The translations under genes were made by a program, and so were the position numbers. Below, piece after piece: positions 35,382-45,981 of a DNA stretch of 64,000 bases. Below the pieces are notes generated by a model that saw nothing but the letters and a program-made list of their open reading frames with translations, ran no database searches and had not been told where the DNA came from. The DNA lies in assembly GCA_029532415.1 (NCBI GenBank), contig JAQOTA010000054.1, positions 2,728,001-2,792,000 on the forward strand, read 5' to 3'. Origin of the DNA: Marasmius tenuissimus. Its lineage: Eukaryota; Basidiomycota; Agaricomycetes; Agaricales; Marasmiaceae. How positions within the stretch are numbered: the first letter of the stretch is position 1; every line of letters starts with the position of its first letter.

Positions 35382-36059
35382 ACGATAGTGTTAGGTCGAC
35401 TCCGTACATAGTGCCTCGTATCTGAGTCCACCTCGCAACTGGTACTTGTACCGTTTGATATTGTAGTTGTATCGGTCAAGAATAAGTTGGCGCCCACAAT
35501 CCCCACTGGACAAGTACTGGCACTCGTTACTTGGTTCTGATTTCGAGTCGATTCGGCTTTATTTTGCCTTTGTAGATTGTTTCGGGCCATCGTTTTGACT
35601 GCGACGCCTTCTTTCGTGTACGACCGTGATCGATTGATCATCCATGCTCTCATTCTAGGAATGAACAAAACAACGATTGCCGGGTCTGCACTAATGAGTA
35701 TAAGGAGAGGAGATGACACTCATTGGTATGTAGTGAGTGAGCTAGCTGCCATGATCACCTCGAGGCTGCGATACAGTACTCGATCACCCTGTATGATCAT
35801 CGTCATTTGGTTGACCTCATTCCGGTACTACGATACCAAGGTTCATTGTTTGGTGTGGAATCTGTGTTCGATAGCTGACTGGTATGGATCAGATATCGTG
35901 TACTCATGAGACTATTGTTCAGTCAGAAGGACGCCGTTGTTCAGTCTCTGAGGGATCTTCATGGCGTGAAGCTCATCGGATTAGACCTGGGATGGAGATT
36001 CGAGATGCGGCCTCACGTGTGTCAAGGTAATGTATCCGAATGTATGTGCGTATAGTTCC
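35382..36059. other. 3' flank of MP copy 5, no supported gene
   Basis: Starts with the usual MP 3' flank and continues into unassigned sequence. A 110-codon plus frame at 35577-35909 has no recognisable features. Confidence 0.5.
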
Positions 36060-37640
36060 ACAATTCCAGAGCAACGGGCACCTGGGAACACGAAAATTCT
36101 GCCCGATGATACGATTTGAACTCCTCACATCTTCACTCGCGGCCTTCGTCCGGGACGGGTGAAGTAAATTCGCCTTTGGTGAAAATCTACAACATACATT
36201 GGCAGCCAAGGAGGAATAGTGGTTAAGAAGAACGCCCGCACCTGGGCACCCGATGCCGCGGACACAAAAGCACACATCGAGAAATCGCCGCATGAAGAAC
36301 GATAATAGCGTCTTTGAACGATAATGGACCTGGATCTCCACAACCACCTCACAACCACGAATGCCATCCCTGCAAAGTTACACGAGGTGTCCCCCGAGAA
36401 GGCGGCTCCAGCCGGGCACCCACAAGATGTACCGTAAACACCAGTAGTGCAAGAGAACCCGGGCGTATACTTACCAGTTATAATGCCCAGAATCAGCACC
36501 CACCCACCGGTGAGAGGCATCGTGAAATACAAAATCGAATGATGCCCCTTCACCGGCGAAGCCCCCTGAACTCATACACCATCCCAGTCTCCCGCACGGT
36601 GCACTCCACACTCCACCAACTTCTATCCTGGCTCCCCGGTAGGTACAGTGAAATCCTGAGATCCACTGGCTGAGGAAGGTACAGCAGATCTTTCAGAATC
36701 ACCGAGAGCGCAATAATGAGCGTTTGCGAGCTTCAGACCTATTGATATCAGCTGGGACGTTGATCGAGTTTGTCGTGAATGTTGTGAGGAGAGCTATGTG
36801 TGCGTAATGCGATGGACCTACCCACCAAAAAGGCGTTAGCCATCTCGAGAAATTACTTAGTAACACCTCAAACACTCACCCACATCAACCGACGCGCCCC
36901 CAAGTCTCCTCGGTATAACGATACTCGTATTTTCGTCGCAAAGTATACCATCATCAAAAATCGGCAACTTGTATCTTGACCGGATATCCAACGCATCGTC
37001 CAGAGAACCCAAGGTTGCTGCGATAGCGATCGAGGAGAGGCTCGCGCTTAGTTGGTCAAGTTGATGCGACGAAAATTCGTTCGATTAGAGGCCTTCTGGT
37101 TGGGATTTGGATTTGAAGTCGAAGGGAGAAGAAAACGCGTCTGAGATTGCAAAGGGGAGGAGGAAGATGAGTGTGAGGATGCGTCCTGATGCGCAGACGA
37201 GGTCTTGAGTTTCTGAACTAGGCACAAAACCCGGTTAACGACCACCCAATAGCGATACTTTTGTAAAACCACTTACACGTACGGGATCCCCATACACCTT
37301 GAGGTTCTATAAATCTCTGCTCCAAAGACGGGCTTTCACGAAGCTGCCTCCGGCTTTAGGTATGTGAAAATGTGAGTACTGTGGTTACGTTGACGAAGGG
37401 GAACTGCTAGAGAGGCGTTCTTCCAAGTGGGTGGGATGAGAGGACAATGTCGGGGTCAGAAAATTGAAATTTAGACGACGTGGATGATGGCACGAGTTCG
37501 GAGTCCGGCCCGGGCGGCCACACGGTTCAGGACTGTTACAGTGAGCGCCGGTTTTCTCGTTGAATGCTTTCTCTCGTCAAACCAACACCATCAACACCAG
37601 AACGTCGCCAGACTCGCCACTCGTTCTCGAACAAACTCAG
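36060..37640 (-). pseudogene. ALG7 relic 2 (nearly full length, decayed)
   Basis: The minus strand follows the ALG7 gene from its promoter (about 37640) to the last exon (about 36060). Readable pieces include a GIITGKYTPGFSC segment derived from an intron, SGDTSCNFAGMAFVVV (ALG7: [16 protein letters not shown]), a stretch matching KTLLLFF, and RFSPKANLLHPSR (ALG7: [13 protein letters not shown]). Intron sequence is kept between them, so this is a genomic duplicate, not a retrocopy. Frameshifts and stops are scattered throughout and the catalytic loops are lost. Confidence 0.85.
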
Positions 37641-38965
37641 ATCCACGGGAGTACTCGTACACCCGAAATGAAAACGCCTCGTACCAGCACGAACGATCAC
37701 AGGATATTCTACGTGAATGCCGGAGGGTCAAGACACATCGATCATCTGGTATGGCTAGCACTCTAGCGGACGGTGTTGTTAGAACGCTAGAGGCTATCTA
37801 TTCTAGTCCTTTTAATTGTGCTGAGCTGAGCTGCTCGGCGTAAGTGAGTATTGGTTCCGAATCGTGCAGCATTCGAAGTAATGAATGCACAAACTGGCCG
37901 CGGTACTAGACAGACGGTCAAGAACCCAGCTGCTTTCCGACCGGTGACTCTAATGAAGATCGGGGCCGGCGTCTTTCTCTTCACCGGTTTCACCCCCCAG
38001 AACTTTGATTGACTGGAGCTGAGCTTGGGCAGTATGCTTCATTTCCGTTCTCCTCTCATTCGTCTTGATGTGGTTGATCTCAGATCGTTTTTCTTTTCCA
38101 AAAACAATGACTCGACGCGCACTCTCAGCTCACGCTGGCCAAACATGCTATATCGATGTGGTGCGCAACGCGTCGCAGCGCCGTTCCGTTTCAGATACAT
38201 CATGATCATTCATAGAGCTCAAGATGTACTTCAGAACTTCACGCTATGGTCCGGTATGATTGTGGCCACTCATCCCGATAACTGTTCTCTCCCACCTGTG
38301 AACATAGGCCTGGATGCACGACAGAAACTGAGGACCTAGGGGGAACGATCGAATCAGATTAAACACCACTACCCCCTTCTTTCCAATCAAACGCCCAATT
38401 GTGAAGCTCACGGTCGGAAATGCACGAACCAAGAAATCAAGACAATAGTGTGAGGGATTTTTACACACCACACACACAATCTTACTCTCGCATTGGGCAT
38501 CACTCCATCATTTAGACAAATCGACGGGCAAGAGTCCTTGGAACAGTGGCACTGCAGCATTCGGATACCTCCAGAGAGCTGGCCCGTCCACTAAAACAGA
38601 AGTTCGATCCAAGCGGTATGTCAAACACTTTCCTTGCTTGCCTATCGTTTTTGGACTTGAACTTCTGCTCGTGTTATGTGGCAGGTGCTGCGGAACCTTC
38701 AAAACAGCCGTATGATGGTGCTGTTCTCATTGGAGAAATGTTGGTTTCGGCGGACAAAAAGTGGTCTGTGACGCTTCTGCTGTCCCGTGTTCGAAGCGTT
38801 CAACGTGTATTCGCGATTGACAGCTTGCATTGTCAATTTGTGACGATGGGCAGTCCACAGATCCGTTACAGATCTAAGAAGGGTGTGGCTGCCATGCCTC
38901 TTCACAGTATGTACTTAACTGATCTCTCACTCTCCCATTTTCCAGGAAGCACAACTGCGCCACAA
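37641..38965. other. Intergenic region upstream of MP copy 6
   Basis: No supported gene. An open frame at 38546-38965 runs in frame into MP copy 6, but a TTTCCAG acceptor 22 bp before the MP start codon, and the lack of any match in other MP copies, suggest 5' UTR or intron. Confidence 0.5.
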
Positions 38966-40626
38966 ATGTTACTTCTCGCTGGTCTCTCCTACCGACAACT
39001 AGGACCAGATTCCCCAGCCCCGACCCCCTCTTGTGGTGAAACTCGCACTGCAGCGGGTATCATCTGGAGCTGTCTGTCGATGATAATTCTTTGCACCTGG
39101 ACATCCGTACGGCCCAACGTCCCCAGTGTACCGCGCTCGGGCCACGAGGCTCTGGTGTACTGGGACAATATAAAGATATTCCTCATCGCTCTTATCGCGC
39201 CCGAGTTCATTGTCCTATGGTCGATCCGCCAGTGGTTCGCCGCCCGGGAGATGGTAAAGGAATACTCAAGTACGTTGCACAATGTCTCTTCATATACTCG
39301 GTGTCATGTTAAGCTCATTCTTAGAGCACGATTGGACGATGACTCATGCTTTTTTTTGCTCTCATGGGCGGATTTGCATTGTACGACCCCGAGGGCCACT
39401 TTCTTTTCCATCTTTGGGATCAACGATTCTGCGTACGCTCCTATCTTGTTCAGGAAAGCTGCGGTACACAGCTGCGAAAACTCGAAGAGTTGCACCCCCA
39501 TGGCCACGGTGACTACAAAGTGAATATCTCACATTACCGTCTCACAACCTCGCCTTACTCAAACGTGACCTTCGCAGTCTTCATTCGAGTTTTGTGTGGC
39601 CAATGGATTGGTAATCATGACTGGGAAGGAGATCGAGAGCCTCGGCCACACAGATCTCCTCGCTAAAACCATCGCAATATTTCAAACACTATATTTTATC
39701 ACGAATTGCATAGCACGAGGAGTCAAGGGGCTCGCCATAAATTAACAGAGCTGGAGTTTCTCACCCTTGGCTTTGCGGCGCTCAACCTTGTGACCTACTC
39801 GTTTTGGTGGCACAAACCCTCGAGAGTTCGGTTTCCTGTTCGCGTCATGGCCAGACACGGACCCCTCTCCTCTCGACGGTCCTCAGATTCTCAGGATCAG
39901 GATGAGGATTCAAACTGCAGTTTGCTCGGCACAGCCCATGAGGAGGAAGCAAAATCCGGGCTACTTGGCACTGAGACTCCCGCCATGTCGCCCGAGGCAA
40001 GGGCTCCTGGAATACTCAGCGCATTTTGGGATCGAATCTGGGACGATTACGGTGATGATGAAGATTGGGATGATTGGTCCCTGCACAAACGTACGATGTG
40101 GATACTTCTGCTCCCACTAAAGGCCACTGTGCGAACACTCGACTATTCCTTCAGCAGTGATTATGACGTCGACACCCGTCCCCGGTCCGAACAAGGAAAC
40201 ATATTTTCATCTGGCAGTAGCAAAGTTGAGGACTCTATCCTCATTTTCGTTCCAATGCTCTTCGTCGCCGTCATACTCGGCGTATTCCACTGTATCCCCA
40301 TCATGCTCAACTACTACGACTTTCCCGGCCATACCATGGACCACTATCTCTGGACCGTTTTCGCACTTTTGACAGCCATTGTGCCGTTGGGAGCTCCAAT
40401 CTTGGTTGTGGTAGTGGGTGTATCGGGAAACCTCTCGGTGAATTGGGTTGTACAACGGTTAACTCAAAGGATTGCGCGTCTAACCATAATCTTATCCCTC
40501 GTGTTTATATATCCGATAGTTCGTATTGCGTTGATGGTGCTAGCGGTTAAGCAATTGACAGACCTTCCACCTCCCGCGTTGCAGCAAGTCGAGTGGACGA
40601 GCTTGATCCCGCAATTTGGTGTCTGA
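38966..40626 (+). pseudogene. MP family copy 6, two frameshifts
   Basis: Exon 1 (38966-39269) is intact, with RPNVPSVPRSGHEALVYWD and APEFIVLWSIRQWFAARE. Exon 2 (from 39325) has a run of eight T where seven keep frame (about 39347-39354), shifting the frame before ALMGGFALYD. Exon 3 contains five extra bases (AATTA) after GLAI near 39740, creating a TAA. Downstream the frame is open again to 40626, with LEFLTLGFAALNLVTYSFWW, GVFHCIPIMLNYYDF and VEWTSLIPQFGV, so decay is recent. The T-run change could be a sequencing error; the AATTA insertion is harder to explain that way. Closest relative is copy 7, which faces it. Confidence 0.85.
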
Positions 40627-40903
40627 ACATTAGTTTCGGGCTATCTGTATGTTACCAAGTACCTATCTATCACACCACAACTGCAGCTGATATTTATACA
40701 CACGATAGTGTAGTTCTGCTACCGGTAAGAAGCTTCTTAGTGCGATGATCCGAATTCCTATGTACTATTGCTAGGTTACGACTTTGACTTGATTCGGTGA
40801 GTCGTTATATCTTTTGTGACTCGGCGGCGGCGGAATCATCTCAAGGCGCGGTTGGAAAGTGCTTCGAAACGATATCATCCAGATCGTTTTCTGGCCACTG
40901 GTT

Positions 40904-41694
40904 CAGGCGTTAAATTTCAAAAGTTTAAACATTTCATTTCTTTTACATATGGCTTATTCTAACAATATCTTGTGTAATATAAACGATAGCCCCAGGGGCC
41001 AGCGCATCGGCGTTCAAATGGCCTATTAGAACGCTCGGACGCTCACTTCAACTTGAACCTGTCGGATACAGAGGCACAAGTGAACTCCCACCTTTAAACC
41101 ACCCTTAATTGAACATGGATATTACACACGGATAGTCAATCCTGATCAAACCCACCGGTTCAAACATACTGTTCGACCGCAACCAGTCGCGAATGGGGGA
41201 TCCAAGCCTTCAGCTTGAACTGTCGTTTTGAACGGGCCATCTAAACGGGTGATTCCAACGGGTAGTTCGAACAAATAGTTTGAGGGAGCCAATTCCACAC
41301 GGCATTGATTAGAGGTCGTCTATCGTCCTGAATGTAACCCGAGTTACTACAAGCTGGGGGGAACCAAATTAGTGCGATGAGAGATGCTCGCGAAACACAG
41401 CACTTAGTTAACCCACTGTTACGAGACTATGATTTTGATTGAGCTAGAGAGTGAGAGGGAGTGCTTGAACGTTGAGAATGAGTGAGATTATGAGAGAGGG
41501 GTCTAAGGCCTCGGCGGGGCCTCGGCGTTCAGACTCACTGTCAGAGGTCAGAGAGTGTGAGAAAGACTTTCCAAAGTTGTTCCCGCCGGCTTCGGACCGC
41601 CAACATCTCAGTCAGGGGCGGGCATTCGAATATTGTTCGAATACAACATATGTAAAACATATGTTTTGTTTAAACTTTTGAGATTTATCTCCAG
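40904..41694. mobile_element. 791-bp non-autonomous TIR element with 7-8 bp target duplication
   Basis: Imperfect terminal inverted repeats of about 48 bp share CAAAAGTTTAAAC and TTTTACATATG cores. ACTGGTT flanks both sides (40897-40903 and 41695-41701), 8 bp if one mismatch is allowed, consistent with hAT. The insertion is confirmed by the homologous 3' flank of MP copy 4 at about 32104-32130, which reads straight across the site (CTGGCCATCGGTTTGCCC) without it. The interior contains many GTTCGAAC/TTGAAC motifs and no transposase. Confidence 0.8.
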
Positions 41695-41727
41695 ACTGGT
41701 TTGCCCGCAACACGTCATCCTGCCTCT

Positions 41728-42249
41728 TGTTGAACATGATGGATATCATGTGATACACTGTTGACGTGTTATTTACGCGTCACACTATTTATAGAGCTAC
41801 GCCTCTAGAACACTTGCGTCCTCATGCAAGTACTACGTCTCTGTCTACGTATCTTACTACGTATATTTAGTTTCATCATATATGACACTATAGACAGTCG
41901 CTATCCAATAGCATAAGTAGAGCCTCCAATACATGAGGCAAACACAACTATGCTCACCAAGCATACTACCATTCATGGTAGAAGTACTTACACAGTACTA
42001 ATGTCTTTTACGCCTTTAGGGCCGAATACCTACTTCTAGTAGTAGTTTCAGTTAGTGTAATACTCATTACATGTACCAGAAACTTATGTATAAAAGACTG
42101 GACAAAAGGCCTTAAGCCTTAGGACAATCTACTCGATTATCACCTCTTCTCAAGCATCTCAAGACTACAAGAACACTCTGTGTATTACCCATGTGAGGTT
42201 TACTTCGTTATACCCACTGTGCACTTTAACTATGCTGGCTCATCACATG
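41728..42249. mobile_element. Probable solo LTR at the junction of MP copies 6 and 7
   Basis: Begins TGTTGAACATGATGG exactly where homology with the MP copy 4 flank stops (after TGCCTCT) and ends at a CA about 42249, exactly where MP copy 7 is cut off. The TGTTGA start, CA end, about 520 bp length and an internal TATAAAAG (42089-42096) fit a Copia-type LTR. No 5-bp target duplication is present (CCTCT left; CATGA or TGATG right), and no internal retroelement region is seen. That pattern fits recombination between two elements with loss of the DNA between them. Confidence 0.65.
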
Positions 42250-43549
42250 ATGGGGATACAGTGGGATACGCCGAGAATGACAGCGGTGAAGAGCAGTGGA
42301 ACAGCAATGAGAGACCCGTCCCCAACTAGTACTTCACTCTTGCCAGCTGAGAATATGTTTCCATGTTCCGGCTGGGGACGGGTATCGGCATCGTCACCGC
42401 TGAGGGACCCGGAATAGTTGAATGTTTGCCCAGTGGCCTTCAGTGGGAGCAGAAGTATCCACATCGTATGTTTGTGCAGGGACCAATCATCCCAATCTCT
42501 ACCATCACCGTAAGGGTCCCAGATTCGATCCCAAAATGCGCTGAGTATTCCAGGAGCCCTTGCCTCGGGCGACATGGCGGGAGTCTCAGTGCCAAGTAGC
42601 CTGGAGTTTGCTTCCTCATTCTGATCCTGAGGACCTGAGGACTGTTGAGAGAGGGGGTTGTGTCTGGCCATGATGCGAACAGGAAACCAAACTCGCGATG
42701 GTTTGTGCCACCAAAACAAGTAGGTCACAAGGTTGAGCGCCGCAAAACCAAGAGTGAAAAACTCCAGCTCTGTTATGGCGAGCCCCTTGACTCCTCGTGC
42801 TATGCAACTCGTGATAGAATATAGTGTTTGAAATATTGCGATGATTTTGGCGAGGAGATCCGTGTGGCCGAGGTTCTCAATCTCCGTTTCAGTCATGATT
42901 ATCAATCCATTGGCCGCACAATACTCGAGTGGAGACTGTGAAGATCATGATTGAGTAGTGCGGGGTTGTGAGACGGTAATGTGAGATACTCACTTTGTAC
43001 TTGCCGCGGCCATGGGGATGCAACTCTTCAAGTTTTCGCAGCTGGGTATCGTGGCTGTCCTGAACGCCCTTTGAGCGTTTGCAGAATCGTTGATCCCAAA
43101 GATGAAATAGAAAATTGCCATCGGAGTCGTACAATGCAAATCCTCCCATTAGAGCAAAAAATGCATGGGTTATTGTCCAACCGTACTCTAAGAACGAACT
43201 TAATATGACACCGAGTATAAGGGTCATTGTGCAACGTACTTTGGTATTCCTTTGCCATCTCCCGGGCGGCAAACCACTGGCAGATAGACCAAGAGACAAT
43301 GAATTCAGGCGCAATAAGAGCGATGAGGAATATCTTTATATTGTCCCAGTACACCAGAGCCTCGTGGCCCGAGCGCGGTACACTGGGGACGTTGGGGCGT
43401 ACGGATGTCCAGGTACAAAGGATCACCATCGATAGGCAGCTCCAGACGACACTTGCTGTAGTACGAGTTTCGCTGCCCGAAGAAGGGGCCGTAGCTGTGG
43501 AATCTGCCAGGCGTTGTCGGGAGCAGAGTTCAGCGAGAAGAAGTAACAT
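42243..43549 (-). pseudogene. MP family copy 7, 3' end deleted
   Basis: Exons 43549-43240, 43187-42994 and 42935 onward are in frame and intact up to GVSHCIPIM, where the gene stops abruptly at the LTR-like element. About 90 C-terminal residues, with the last two membrane segments and the VEW-PHF signature, are missing. Motifs present: RPNVPSVPRSGHEALVYWD, APEFIVSWSICQWFAARE, ALMGGFALYDSDGNFLFHLW, LEFFTLGFAALNLVTYLFWW. It is very similar to copy 6 and convergent with it, so the two form an inverted pair around the transposon cluster. Confidence 0.85.
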
Positions 43550-43799
43550 TTGCGGCGCAGTTGTCGGTTGTAGTTCTAAGAGGAGTGAGGGGTGGTCGGA
43601 TGAAGAAAGGTCGGTTGAAATACTCCCAAAGGTTGCGACAGCCATGACTTTATCAGATTCGGATTTGTGACGGATTTGTAGCCTGCACACCAAAAGTGGG
43701 AGGTTTGGTAGCGATAGCGAATACAAAGTGAGGAAGGTGAACAAGGAGCAGCAAGGAGCTTCAAGAACGGCTCTCTACAGCCATATACAGCTAGCGATT

Positions 43800-43985
43800 T
43801 ATTTGTGGAAAGTTTTCGATTTTTTGGGGTGTTCTTGTTTTTATTGCCAAAAATAAATTACGGTTTGTTCTGCGATCCCTTACCCTTTGTTAACGTTGTA
43901 CTTCTTCTCCACCTCTCCACCACGATATGCGCTTTCAGGTCTGTTTTAGGACCTCTGAAGTATACAGCAGAAGTACAAGGTTTTG
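43800..43985 (-). repeat. Duplicated block upstream of MP copy 7
   Basis: Inverse-oriented match to 29290-29460 (see there). It extends from TCGAAAACTTTCCAC through the GAGGTCCTAAAACAGACCT core. Sequence 43986-44198 between this block and the small MITE holds no supported gene. Confidence 0.6.
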
Positions 43986-44198
43986 GTGAGCCCAGCTTCA
44001 TTTTTTTCTTCCCCTTTAGACGTCTGAAGACTAAGGGTATATTGGTCGGCGACAGAGCTAGAGATCCTCGGACGAGCTTGAGCTTGAGACGAAGCCGACA
44101 ATACATTGAAGGCTATCTTTGTTTTGGGGTTGAAACTGTACAACGGTGGCAAAACGATTCCAGATGATGGTGGTCCACTGCACCAGAAAAAGTGTACC

Positions 44199-44397
44199 TA
44201 GATTCTGATTACTCGTGAGGGATTATAGCGCTCGTGAGGGTATATGAGCAGGCGGGCTGTGCATGAGCGCTTGTGAGAGGCCACGAGGCTCAGGCACGTT
44301 TATAAGCGCTCATGAGCGCCTCTGAGGCTTACAGCCTCTCACAAGCGCTCAGGAACTGCTGTGAAGGTCACTCTCGCGCATGAGTAATCATAATCTA
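44199..44397. mobile_element. Small palindromic MITE flanked by TA
   Basis: A 195-bp element (44201-44395) between two TA dinucleotides. Its ends are inverted repeats GAT(T)CTGATTACTCGTG and, complemented, GATTATGATTACTCATG. The interior repeats GAGCGCT(C/T)(A/G)TGAG in both orientations and can fold into a hairpin. TA flanks suggest the Tc1/mariner group, but a hAT-like reading starting TAGATT is not excluded. No coding capacity. Confidence 0.7.
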
Positions 44398-44740
44398 AGT
44401 AAAATTTTCAAAAAAAAAGAATGTAGGGTACAAGGGAATCTGACTATCTATACAAATGACAACGTCGTTGCCGTGGCAGTCTATGACGACATAATTGACG
44501 ACGCTGTACAACGTGTGCAAAGCTTGGGCGCAGCCTCCTCCACATTTTGACCATCAACCACCACCATCAACCTCCATCCATCCCATCCCCTGCTCTATCC
44601 TCCCACCTGCAGCATCCTGGGACCCAAGAGAAGTATAAAGGAGTATAATAAAGGCTTATAGGTGCGTCACTGATCGTTTTTGAACGGTTTTGAGTACTGA
44701 TTTTGAGCTCTGCCCTTCCTGGAAGGCATTTCCCCCCACT
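44398..44740. other. Upstream region of the T5orf172-like gene
   Basis: No gene seen; contains a run of eight or more A near 44411 and a CCACCATCAACC direct repeat near 44555. Confidence 0.5.
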
Positions 44741-44974
44741 ATGAATCGTTTCTTGACTTTGGCCTCGCCATTTGTCGATTCCATGCCGACCAATAGCTCC
44801 TACGGCGGTTACTGTCCGAATCAGAACGTTTTTGAAGACCCACAAACGCCGATTTTGATACCGACTTCGATATCCAACAACGACGAGACCCCGTATACCA
44901 ACGTTTTTGACGATTTTTCTTTCTTGAACTCGACTTCGCCGTGCGTTTGCGACCACGATTTCTTATATAACGAT

Positions 44975-45214
44975 TCGACAACCCCATACCAACACGAACA
45001 ACAAATCTTGTGGGATTGGACCGGTCCCAACGCCTTTTCCGACCCGATGGTGGCCCGCAGCCAATGTATCCCCATCTATTCTTCGGACCCCAATTCAACA
45101 ACCCTATACCAACACGAACGACAGATTTTGTGGGATTGGACCGGTCCCAACGCCTTTTCCGACCCGACGGTGGCCCGCAGACAAGGTATCCCGATCTATT
45201 CTTCGGACCCAAGT
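44975..45214 (+). repeat. 120-bp in-frame tandem duplication
   Basis: Units 44975-45094 and 45095-45214 encode two 40-residue copies containing ILWDWTGPNAFSDP and IPIYSSDP. They differ at a handful of positions. Because the unit is a multiple of three it lengthens the protein without breaking it, unlike the 17-bp duplication later in the same gene. Confidence 0.9.
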
Positions 45215-45600
45215 CCATCGTTCTTAACGTCGACGGAACGGCGACGTCCGACCTCGAAATTCCCCATCCGACCCTTATTCACCTACGAGCCTCTCAAAAA
45301 CGTCCTCCGATCATCTCTTCCGAACACTGTTGCACCCCTAATGCCAAGAAGATCCTCTGCCCGCCCTTGGCACTGGCTCGACGTATCGATAGTCGAGAAC
45401 TGGCTCGGGACGTTGCTATCGGGCGTCTCAACGCCTAATTTTGAGCAGAAGGGATTCTTGTACTGTTACCGCATTGAAGGGGGATCGCCTTTCTGGGACT
45501 CGGAGTGGTACAAGGTGGGGAGGACCGTCGACTACGTGAAACGGGAGGACCAATGGCGTCGGCAATGCCATTCTCAAACCCAGACCTGGTTTCCGCCGGT

Positions 45601-45634
45601 ACCAGTGACCCACTGTCACCAGTGACCCACTGTC
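45601..45634 (+). repeat. 17-bp perfect tandem duplication causing a frameshift
   Basis: ACCAGTGACCCACTGTC occurs twice in direct succession (45601-45617, 45618-45634). Seventeen is not a multiple of three, so the second copy shifts the reading frame just before the splice donor of the T5orf172-like gene. Confidence 0.95.
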
Positions 45635-45981
45635 ACCAAACCGGTCAGTATGGCGGTATGGTTTCCACGACAATACTAATAGCTTACCTAGAACGACTTG
45701 TCCACCTGAAATTGGATCAAATGTGTTTGTCGAGGCCCCGGAAGCAATGCAACGATTGTCTGAAGAAGCACTGCGAAATATTCGAGATGTTAGAGGTTTC
45801 TGGACGCGACGTATGGGAAGACATTATCATACCTTTGATTCTAGAAATTGATTCTTTACTTGCCCGAGCAGGCTGGATTGAGAAGGCTTGAAGTGAGAAG
45901 TACTAGTAGATTTCTTGTAGGTTTCTTGAGCGAAGGGCATAGTATGTAGCGAACGGCAATCTCGAGGCGAAGGATTGGGGG

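Larger units (their letters stand above)
44741..45891 (+). pseudogene. T5orf172 (GIY-YIG-like) domain protein, broken by a 17-bp duplication
   Basis: Start ATG at 44741; exon 1 runs to 45643, a 48-bp intron (GTCAGT donor, TACTAAT branch, CTAG acceptor) ends at 45691, exon 2 ends at 45891. The C-terminal domain has GFLYCYRIEGG, EWYKVGRT, a Trp/Arg-rich middle, ERLVHLKLDQM, and RKQCNDCLKKHCEIFEM. This is the pattern of T5orf172/MUG113 domains of the GIY-YIG nuclease group, which are numerous in Agaricomycetes. A 17-bp perfect tandem duplication at 45601-45634 shifts the frame and leads to TGA at 45623; with a single copy the frame would run into exon 2 in the right phase. The N-terminal half has a 40-residue tandem repeat. 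Role in the cell unknown; it converges on the Plavaka gene. Confidence 0.8.

Noticed and set aside
38546..38965. In-frame N-terminal extension of MP copy 6
   Set aside because: Absent from all other MP copies and preceded by a splice acceptor just before the conserved start; judged 5' UTR or intron.
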